Below, piece after piece: positions 56,258 to 64,000 of a stretch of 64,000 nt of DNA (its first letter is position 1; every line of letters starts with the position of its first letter). Both the position numbers and the translations under genes were made by a program. This DNA comes from Deroplatys truncata (lineage: Eukaryota > Arthropoda > Insecta > Mantodea > Mantidae): positions 228,539,152 through 228,603,151 of the forward strand of contig CM060981.1 of assembly GCA_030765065.1 (NCBI GenBank), read 5' to 3'. The notes under the pieces are model-generated. The model made no database searches. It saw nothing but the letters and a program-made list of their open reading frames with translations, and was not told the origin of the DNA.

Positions 56258-57002
56258 TTGATTCCTATAAATAAAAACTTCAAATTCAATGACACTAACT
56301 TTGTTTAAGCTAAACATAACTGTCATTCTTTCTCCCGCTTCAAACCATCAAATGTTCATTTAACATTTTTCCAGCAAACACATTATGAAGAAAAGCATTT
56401 AAGATTGCTGTATTTCGCTTGACTTGAATTATTTCATCGTTCTTGAAAATAAGGAGATATAGCATTCGTTCATTGTACTTTTGTTGCTTTAATATTGTTG
56501 AAAATTCTATTTAATGAGTCCAAACTGAATTGTGTTTCTTAAAATAACAAAAGAAATACAGGCATCACCAGAATATCCTATCGGGTGTGTAAATTCTATT
56601 ATACTTCATATGTATAAATTTGTTTACGAATTCAATATTGAAACTCCATGAAGACCTTGGATATAGCAAAACTGGTCATTAGCAGCACAATTTTATTCTG
56701 AAATTTAAGTTATGTGAATAACTGTATGCTTATTACTTATATTATTGGTTAATATTAAAAGTAAATTTCGTTGCTATAAATATTTCAGTTTTGATTGTTT
56801 ACAGTTATAGTACGCATACAGCAATAGTATGAGGACTTATATACTCATGTAAATATCACAAACGTGAAGAAAGATATGTATCTTTGTTATAAAAGATGAT
56901 CAACTTAGGATCTTCAGTCTTAGAAAATAAGTGGCGATTCCACCTTGTCGCGGTGAGAGGGCTCAGTACCTGACGATCCAGACAGCTGAAAAGGGTAGCT
57001 GG
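56258..57002. other. unassigned AT-rich DNA
   Basis: No gene or repeat landmark is recognised. Confidence 0.35.
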
Positions 57003-57005
57003 TTA

Positions 57006-58572
57006 GGCTTCATTCACAATGAAATGTAAGCGCTAACGAAATGCAGCATAAGCGCAGGCGTGAGGGAACACCATTCACAATGCAGCCGTAGGCGTAACGA
57101 AAAATGTCTGCACGGGCTTCTAGATCCTTAAACTAACTGCGGAAACGTTCCGAGTGCACCGTAAGTTTCAAAGTGAATAATATAACCAACAATACCAAAT
57201 GAGAAATTTCACTTAATATTGTATAAATAAGTAGGTCACTAAAAAGGAAATTACATACGTTCGACAGCTGCCCGTAGCGTTAGTGACATCACGACTGCTC
57301 GCTCCATCAAAAAAGCATTTTATACTTTGGCATTAAACTTTACAATAATTTACCAAGTAATATCAAGGTAATTAAAAAAGTAAACCAGCTGAAATCCAGT
57401 CTCAAGGCACATCTAATTAACCACTCATTTTATTCATCAATGATTACCTCGACCACAAATTTAGCATCTAAAGACCTATTGTATATAATGTTAAAACATA
57501 TTTTATATATTGCAAAAACCTATTATTGTTTATGTTTATAGCTTGACGTGTCCAATAGTGAATGTACATTGTACCAAACCACTTTAACGGTAGAATAAAA
57601 CTAACTGTTTGCTCAAAACATTGAAAGTAATTGTGCAAGTACTATGGAAGCAGAGCCATTATTCCGTATGTGGGTAGTGAGCACTTTTGCTATCAATATC
57701 TAACACACGCACTTGCATCATATTAGCGTTGCTGTCGTTTGCATTCTGCTGCCAAAATTGTAACATCATGGACCCTAAGCCGCAAGGGCCGCAGCTATGG
57801 AGGGAGGACAGGACGTAGCCGTAGGCACAGGAAAGCCGTAGGATCTGCAGGTCTAAACTCGAATAATCAACTTTAGCTACATTTCCCTTGCTTCGCGACA
57901 TTCCGTTAGCCATATTTTTTTTCATCACGTTCGCAATATCTTCTGACAAGATTTCCGCAAAAGCTAAGCGGTCGCCAAGAAGAACCCAATGTTTTCGATA
58001 AAGCAACAACTCCTACACAATTTAAGAACCCAGGATACTACACAATCAGCTCTGCGTATTAAAAAAATTCCGTAAGTTTCTTAAAATTTCATACCTCCTT
58101 CCCGCGTACGGAATAATGTCCGGAAACTGCAGCAAGTTATACATGTGATGTTACAGCTGCACAAGTCATATTAATGCAATGTTCATTATCTCTTTGCGCC
58201 TGAGCCAAGAAATCTAGGCACAGATGCCAGGTCCATCCACTAAATGAAAGAGGATTCAATAAGGACACTACCATAACCTCTTGAGAGAAATCAGAGATGG
58301 TGACCCACAATTTGTGTGGCACGACCTAATGGAAGAGCGCACGCATGTACATTAGACGGCTAAAGCCTCGCATCGCGATCGTCTGCTGTTGAACAGCAGG
58401 TAATGCAAAGAAAAAGAAATTCAGAATTCTTCCTCTATGCACGCAACGCAAGCATAAAGTTTGGAGTTTGCAAACTCTTGTGTTGCGTACCGCGTTGCGT
58501 GACTCTATGTGAATGCTTCCATTAAATAACATGAATGCAACGTTTGCGCCTAATTTCATTGTGAATGGGCCC
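57006..58572. mobile_element. PIF/Harbinger-type element, TTA duplication
   Basis: The left end GGCTTCATTCACAATGAAAT and the minus-strand right end GGGCCCATTCACAATGAAAT are inverted repeats. Both are flanked by TTA (57003-57005 and 58573-58575), the 3-bp duplication typical of PIF/Harbinger. GCGC- and ACGCAA-rich subterminal repeats follow on both sides, with one more ACCATTCACAATGCAGCC at 57071. Minus-strand open frames inside (57659-58009, 58137-58322) do not match Harbinger transposase or its SANT partner, so I call it non-autonomous. Confidence 0.7.
57300..57610 (+). repeat. LINE 3'-end fragment inside the Harbinger element
   Basis: A frame encodes LYNNLPSNIKVIKKVNQ, then KSSLKAHLINHSFYS, a pattern (NxLPxxIK...FKxxLKxxLL...FYS) typical of the end of CR1/jockey-type LINE proteins. 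A T/A-rich 3' UTR with a polyadenylation-like AATAAA follows at about 57594. Confidence 0.5.
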
Positions 58573-58579
58573 TTACCCA

Positions 58580-58858
58580 GCTAACTTGAAGGCTAGAGGT
58601 GAAGGGAAATCAAGTGTGGTTCACAACGGGTGGATGCGACTCGTCAGCTCAGGTCAGCAACACATCTAGGAGAAGGAAACTCCGAAGACAAACCTGGGTA
58701 GCCATGACTTAATAGTCCCAAAGACAACATGGCTAGGAGAAGGAAACTCGTAAGACAAACCCCTACTTCTAAGGTTTGGAAGTTGTGCGAAGGGCTTGTA
58801 ACCCATCCACGTCAAAAAATTTTACTCCTAAGCTCCAAAATAAATGCCAGAGTGATAC
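58580..58858. other. unassigned DNA with a short duplication
   Basis: AGGAGAAGGAAACTC occurs twice (58668 and 58735), each followed by an AAGACAAACC-type stretch, which suggests a local ~66-bp tandem duplication. No gene is seen. Confidence 0.4.
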
Positions 58859-58859
58859 A

Positions 58860-59345
58860 TATATGATAAACATTAATAAAAAGCTAAATAAGTTCAATTA
58901 CATAACGGGAACCATAAAGTGAACACTATAAAATAAATTAGAAAAGATTCAATAATAAAATTGTATAAAGCAATGGCCATCCCAGCAGTAGCTTGTGGGT
59001 CTGAAACATGGAAAGTGACAGCAGAAAATGAAAGAAGGATACAGACAGCTGAAATGAAATTTCTCAGACCTATAGCAGCATACACAAGACTGGATAAAAA
59101 GCCAAACAACGAAATAAGGCAAAAGTTAAAAATAGAAGAGTTAAATAAAGTAAAAATGGAATATAGAACTAACTGGAAACAACACTTAGAAAGAATGTCA
59201 TTAAATAGTATACCTCGAGCAACATATAACTACAGACCCCAAGGATACAGAAACCCAGGACGACCAAAAAAGAGATGGACACAATAAGATTTTGGAGCCG
59301 GAACAGGCTAAACGGCCTAAAACCGCGAAGCAGAAGAAGAATAAA
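58860..59345 (+). pseudogene. 5'-truncated LINE reverse transcriptase
   Basis: The open part (58961-59287) encodes KAMAIPAVACGSETWKVTA, AEMKFLRPIAAYTRLDKK and NNEIRQKLKIEELN, then WKQHLERM and the C-terminal PQGYRNPGRPKKRWT. This is the thumb and tail of an RTE/jockey-like reverse transcriptase. Two stops follow, then a charged end (AKQKKNK-like). Palm motifs are absent, so the copy is 5'-truncated as most LINE copies are. It is the least mutated copy of this family in the window and serves as reference for the ones at 820 and 20815. Confidence 0.8.
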
Positions 59346-59945
59346 ATAAGTAAAATCATATACGAAATCACTTCGATAAATTAAGTTTGTATATGTGGAT
59401 TTTTTTCTCCAAGTTCCTTTAATGCAATCCGTTACTGTCTACTTCTCTAAACATTGTAAAGTTTTGAAATCATTACAGGCAGCGAATTTCGATTGTTTTA
59501 GCGACTTTTTCGCGTAAAAACCGTTCTCGACGCCTTCACGTCATGCATGCAATTGTGTTTCCAACACATTCCAGTGCGCTTGAAAGCTTTGCCGAGGACC
59601 ATATGAAAACAGGTGGTATAACAAATATTCTCAAAATAATTGTTATTATTGAGACAGAGACCGTTAGTTGAATATAAAATATTGGAGCACAAACAAAAAT
59701 CGTATATCCGTGAACAACATAGAATTACAAACATTACAGAAAATTACATATTAGAATGACATGATCATGTAAATAGTACGAAACCCAATCGCATCCGCAA
59801 AATGATAAAATAATATAAACCTTAGGAAGATAAGGTGATGCAGCGGCTCCAGACCAAGGTTATCGCGAGGTCGGCAACAGGCAGTCGGAGATAAACAACA
59901 AGTTGCGCTCTCGCTGGCGTAAACATTAGAAGTGCTATCGGTAGA
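59345..59945. other. unassigned DNA
   Basis: No gene or repeat landmark is recognised. GC content rises from about 59820 onward. Confidence 0.35.
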
Positions 59946-59949
59946 TAAC

Positions 59950-60030
59950 CAGAATCTTCAGAAAGTTTCTTTCATCCCTCCTCCAGAACGTGTGTCTAGA
60001 TCGTTCTAGAATGCACTGTGGAAGATTCCA
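59950..60030 (+). promoter_or_regulatory. cluster of heat-shock elements
   Basis: The pentamers AGAAT CTTCA GAAAG TTTCT (59951-59970) form an nGAAnnTTCn array with one mismatch. GTTCT AGAAT (60003-60012) and GGAAG ATTCC (60020-60029) are two further perfect inverted pairs. Three heat-shock-factor-type sites within 80 bp are unusual for chance. No TATA box follows at the expected distance. An insect-initiator-like TCAGT occurs at 60057 and 60074. Confidence 0.45.
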
Positions 60031-60044
60031 TTAAGCGAACCTTA

Positions 60045-60360
60045 CCGTGAGAGGAATCAGTTGAGACGGTCAGTGAGTGAGTAAGCGAGTTGGTGAGCGG
60101 TTTCTGCTGCAACGTTAAGTGCGGTTCTGCGAGCGAGTTCGTGACGACTGCTGTGACGTGCAGCGATTACTACTGCGGAGTGAAAGGTTGTAAAAGGCTT
60201 GTGTTCCACTCCCTAGCGAGTAAACCTTCCGGAAGAAGAAGCTACGTCAAGAAGAAAGTGAAGTGACGGGGAAATTGAACTAGTTCACATTAGTGAAGTG
60301 ACGATGTGAATCAAATGAAGTTTCAGCGAAAACTGATCCAGATGAAAACAGTAAGAGGAT
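60045..60360 (+). other. possible 5' exon downstream of the HSE cluster
   Basis: A CpG-richer 300-bp stretch (GCGAGCGAGTTCGTGACGAC type) unlike the surrounding DNA. It includes GAGTGAGTAAGCGAG repeats and ends with a donor-like ACA|GTAAGAG at about 60350. No long open frame is present, so it would be an untranslated first exon, a noncoding RNA, or part of an unrecognised LTR. I cannot decide which. Confidence 0.25.
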
Positions 60361-60711
60361 ATTGAATGTTCCCCAAAAGAGATGGAAAGACCAACTTCAA
60401 TAAGAATCTTCTCTTTATGGTTCAATTGATCCAAACTGTAATTGCATATAATGGAGTAATGGCAAGCATATCTCACAGCATTCCTCAAGCGCGAGGAAAT
60501 CGGTGGAAGCTATTATCTGAGGTTTCTTACGAAACTCAGGCACGAATACCCTAATTCGCGGATTTTGATTTCCTGAACATTTTTCATGCAAATAACACGT
60601 AATCTTTCAAGTGAATATTGATGATGCCCACATACCATGTGCCAACGTACGCCACTTTCATAACTGTTAAAGAAATGAATATCATGCATTAAGTTAAGAC
60701 AATAAAAAAGT

Positions 60712-60915
60712 CTGATTTGTTGCATTCACAAGTATGCATACACATAAAGGTTTTACATATCAATTTTGGTATTTATCCTACATTACGTTTTTGAGTTATG
60801 TTGTTCGCACACACACGCACACACACATACATACACACAAAATGTTTTTTTATTATTCAGGGAGCCTGTAAACATATTTTTCCTGTGAAATACGAGACTG
60901 AACATTCCTTAAGGT
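60712..60915 (+). repeat. ACTTTCTCTAC-family repeat, deleted copy
   Basis: The start CTGATTTGTTGCATTCACAA is fused by deletion to the late part: AATTTTGGTATTTATCC, GAGTTATGTTGTTCGCA, a CA-rich tract (60810-60840), and TTCAGGGAGCCTGTAAACAT. The terminal palindrome is missing. Confidence 0.55.
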
Positions 60916-61045
60916 ACATTCCTTAGCAAGCAGTTTCTTTGTATCTATTTTTCCATGAGATTTTTTTGCTCTCTTCCTGAACTGTTATAGTGTTGTTCCT
61001 CTTTTCGCCAATACTTTAAAACAGTTTCATTGTCTTTTTATGTCT

Positions 61046-61362
61046 TTTATGCTCGACCATGCCAAAACGTAGTATTTATACGACTGTTAGCAGTACTTTA
61101 ATGGGCCTCATTAAAATATACCTGTTCATTAAAGTATTGGCATTCGACCAATCAGAAGTGGCCACGTAACATTGTGAAAGCGCAAGTATTGATTATTCTA
61201 CGTAGTACGTCTCGCAACGCTAACAACTTTGTTTGACACAGATACTACAAGGTCATTGTATTGTAACCATAGATAAAGGAATAACGATTGTAACACATCA
61301 CTCAAACCAGAAACGAATACTTATGAAACTTAATTTAGATACATGGTCGAGCATGAACAGTC
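61046..61362. repeat. possible MITE with short inverted ends
   Basis: ATGCTCGACCATG at 61049-61061 is answered by CATGGTCGAGCAT at 61341-61353, a perfect 13-bp inverted repeat about 305 bp apart outer end to outer end. The interior holds an inverted ATGGGCCTCATTAAA / TTCATTAAAGTATTG patch. No target duplication was found. Confidence 0.45.
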
Positions 61363-61398
61363 GTATGAAACTTTGACTATAATGGTGATTGAAACGCT

Positions 61399-61438
61399 CG
61401 TATTATAATAATAATAATATTAATAATAATAATAATAC
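61399..61438. repeat. (ATA)n microsatellite
   Basis: About 40 bp of ATA/AAT trinucleotide repeat with one imperfect unit (ATATTAATA). Confidence 0.9.
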
Positions 61439-61439
61439 T

Positions 61440-63050
61440 TGCGTTTTAATTGCTACCATTATAGTCTCGTTTCATAATATACTATTACAGGTTCTATTCT
61501 TTTCTACTGAAATTCGTATGTAATTTTCTAACCTGCTTATTAATTTAAGAATTTTGTCAGTATTGAGTGAAAAGTTTTTATATGGAATAAGCAGAATTGT
61601 ATTTTAAATTGTACAACTGTGACACTTGACGAAACTCATTCTTTATAACATTCACGCATGGGAAAATTTTATCAAGGAATTCCGTTTTCCCATAGCTGTA
61701 TAGCAACATCATGTAATTCAGCTTTGGACACGTACTTCCAACATGCTTTAGGGAAGCACTTATAAAGCTCAATCAAATTATGATACTGGAACGTATAGTT
61801 TTGAATGTTAAGGCTCTAAAATACAACATTTATATGTAAATAAATTCATACTACAGGTCTAAAATTTGAAGCAAATAATCAACATGCGCATTATTATTTA
61901 GAAAAAATTGAATAGTTGTTTGGTACTTGAAATGATCTTGTACGGAGTTACTGGTTTTACTTAAGCTTTGCTCAATGTTGGAGACTGACGCATTTTGCCT
62001 TAAGGGTTTAAGCTTTAGCTTTTAATGAGTGATTTCATTAATGCAACGCTTCTTTATACTGTGTAATACAGTCGGCCAAGACATCGATGAAGTCTTTGAT
62101 CGCGGGAGGTTCGAGAAAGCAAACCCGCATGGTACAGTCGAATAAGCAGTGGAAGAGACTTTGACTGATTATTTGTCGAGAAAATTCACCACCTAAATGC
62201 TAAAAAATTCTGGAGCATTGTATTAACGTGTCTCCCTAGCAACAGGAACTCATAAAAAGACGGTAGAAAATAAATGTGGGTGAGTTGCAAATAGTTGCGA
62301 AATAGTTATGAACTATTTGTAAGCCAGGGCTGCAAAACGAGCCTTGTAAGGCGTTTCACGTAATAAGTAAAGTTTATTGCCCATAACAAGTGTTTTTATT
62401 TGTCATAACAATGACATTTTTGTTAGTATTTCAAAAATAAAACTGTGAAATAAAATACTATCTCAAAGCCGTTTTTGTAAGCTATTTTGTATTTGAATTA
62501 GCTGAATAAGCGGTAGCTGTAGGGGAATACTCACCCCATTACCAGTGTGCACAAGTGATTACAAAGAACAATATATATGGTAATAAGAAATAGGGAAATA
62601 ACACCAAAGTATATATAGTGAAAAAGGGAAATGAGTGAGAAAGGAGAACAAATGTAAATAGCACAAATATTGTAAATAGTATTGTACACTCACATGCAAT
62701 AAAAAAACAAAACAAACAAAGACTTTCCGATGCAATGAACTGTATTTTAAGTTGGTAAGAAATTAGCAAAGCAGCTCCACCCCACCCCTTACCCAGTTCT
62801 AGTAACGCAAGTTGATTAGGGACTTTTGCATAGCTTTTTTCGCAATTGCAGATGTGCGCCAGAGGCTAGAATTCAAGGTAGTTTTAGATTCTTGAGAAAA
62901 AATAATTAATTCAGTTTTATTATTGTTTTTCCGTAAGCTGGAAAGGTAGAGCAGAATGAAAATGTAGTAAGCATCAAGAGAAGTTGAAGATCCCTTGCGT
63001 TTTACCGGGAAAATTGGGTTCACATGGAGAATTTCATGACGTATTGTTAC
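61440..63050. other. unassigned AT-rich DNA
   Basis: Only short open frames with low-complexity translations. The Phe/Leu-rich minus-strand frame at 62539-62769 reflects T-rich sequence. A tRNA-like patch near 62090-62130 (TTGATCGCGGGAGGTTCGAG) is weak. Confidence 0.35.
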
Positions 63051-63054
63051 ATAA

Positions 63055-63190
63055 ACATCGTAGTTCAGACGTCGGAGCAGAGGTATGTGAAGTTGAAGGT
63101 CGGTGGTTCAAACCCCAATATTCATTGAATTTTTTTATTCTGATTCCACCTTTTCATAGTGGATTCGGAGTTAGCATTATTTTAAAATAA
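63055..63190 (+). repeat. possible tRNA-derived SINE fragment
   Basis: B-box-like GGTGGTTCAAACCCC at 63103 is followed by CATTGAATTTTTTTATTC, as in the SINE at 49868. The A box is not convincing. Confidence 0.35.
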
Positions 63191-63589
63191 GCTTCATTGT
63201 CAGAGTTGTGCAAGAAAAGGAATATAAAGAAGGTTACAAGTTATATGCTAAGTTGTGTGAGTTTTTTGTAATGCTTTTAGGTTTTGCGTGGTTCATTTCG
63301 TATAACTCAGTGCTTTTACCGTGCTTGTTTGTGATGTATTATAATTCACAACCAATACGTCTGTTGCTTTAAAAACAATATCAGAAGGAAATAGTAATAA
63401 AAAGGAAAATTATAATAAAAATAACTACCCCATAATGCCCAAACCTACTAAACGAATACGTCAGAGTAAAATACTTTTTTAGCTCTCCCGAGAAGTTTGT
63501 TTATTAAACTATTTTTTAAAAACGTGATTTAGTTTTGCTTTGTATCCCATTGTTATACGTTTTTGATGCTGTAGGGACTGTATTATGCA

Positions 63590-63755
63590 TTTATAATTTA
63601 ATATGCCACCTGGTTTGCGTGTCCAATAAGCCCGTTGAGCTATTTCTTCCACCAGTTTGACGGTTCTTGGGGATACTCCATAGCTCCGCAGCCCTCGTCG
63701 CGCTATAACCTTGCTCATTAAGGGCAATAATTTTAAGTTTTTTGTACATATTCTT
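63590..63755 (-). pseudogene. transposase HTH remnant (Tc1/IS630-like)
   Basis: On the minus strand, IIALNEQGYSATRAA is followed after a frameshift by YGVSPRTVKLVEE, and then GLLDTQTR in another frame. This is the layout of an N-terminal helix-turn-helix of IS630/Tc1-like transposases (ALxxxGxS...GVSxxTVxxW...GxLxxxxRxGRP). Only about 55 residues are visible and no catalytic domain follows, so the assignment is tentative. Confidence 0.35.
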
Positions 63756-64000
63756 TATTATTTTTAAATGACATATGTAATAAGGAAGATATAGTTTACA
63801 TGACAATTTCATCTAACCACTCCACAGTCTTAATTCCTCCTCCCGACTTTCTTCGCTCCTAAGCCAAAACTTGACCTCTGCTGACTGGTAAGATTTGAGT
63901 GCCACACCTCCGATATTAAACCAGTAAGAGATGGACAGATGCAGTGAGCGTGTGGTGAGTTCCTTCTAGCCACTCAGGTAACAATTTTCCATTTTTCACC

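Noticed and set aside
50634-56261. Recurring peptide beginning MKTFVSHLWKILNLNT in several repeat copies
   Set aside because: It comes from the ACTTTCTCTAC family consensus. The frame shifts and stops differently in each copy and runs through a CA microsatellite, so there is no sign of conserved coding.
62539-62769. Small membrane protein (Phe/Leu-rich minus-strand frame)
   Set aside because: Hydrophobicity follows from the T-rich strand, and there is no conserved motif. The same applies to 43151-43396 and 17281-17505.
1-64000. CRISPR array, bacterial operon or phage features
   Set aside because: There are no spaced direct repeats of CRISPR type, no ribosome-binding-site-led gene clusters and no prokaryotic gene density. 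All evidence is eukaryotic.

Overview
The window looks like a gene-poor, AT-rich, repeat-packed stretch of an insect (arthropod) nuclear genome. The evidence is the set of mobile-element families: Tc1, several mariner lineages, piggyBac, PIF/Harbinger, pogo, gypsy-type solo LTRs, jockey/RTE-type LINEs and several long tRNA-derived SINEs. The crowding and nesting fit a large genome, for example cockroach, termite, stick insect or orthopteran. That placement is inference, because no single-copy host gene is recognisable. Almost every open reading frame is a transposase or reverse-transcriptase remnant, a microsatellite translation, or noise.

Layout: 0-7 kb holds a SINE with a perfect 13-bp target duplication, a LINE reverse-transcriptase relic and AT-rich unassigned DNA. 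8-12 kb holds a Harbinger transposase relic split by a Tc1 element, then an internally deleted mariner. 12.4-13.1 kb is a gypsy-type solo LTR. 14.9-16.1 kb is a mariner with DD41D-type spacing. 17.6-19.5 kb is an antisense LINE split by a second LINE. 20.8-23.2 kb is a LINE split by a DUF4817-type mariner. 23.6-24.7 kb is a LINE RNase H relic. 25-29 kb is SINEs and a possible piggyBac C-terminus. 30.6-32.4 kb is a Tc1 element holding a solo LTR. 32.8-35.6 kb is one repeat copy interrupted by both a SINE and a pogo derivative. 36.9-43.9 kb has more SINEs, the second DD41D mariner and repeat copies. 43.9-47 kb is a second ATAT-flanked solo LTR next to a piggyBac transposase interrupted by about 660 bp of pure (CATA)n. 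48.5-49.8 kb is a DD34D mariner with clear inverted repeats. 50-56 kb is three copies of the unclassified repeat, an element flanked by TTAA and a third ATAT-flanked solo LTR. 57-58.6 kb is a Harbinger-type element flanked by TTA. The rest is LINE and MITE relics plus one CpG-richer segment with clustered heat-shock elements.

The most numerous unexplained component is an interspersed family ('ACTTTCTCTAC family') with about 14 full or partial copies. It has inverted ACTTTCTCTAC / GTAGAGAAAGT ends, an imperfect palindrome at one end and a CA-rich tract at a fixed internal position. I cannot assign it to a named superfamily. There is no operon or pathway here. The relations between features are those of insertion order, which the nested structures let one read directly. 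Coordinates of repeat edges are by-eye estimates unless a target-site duplication is named.
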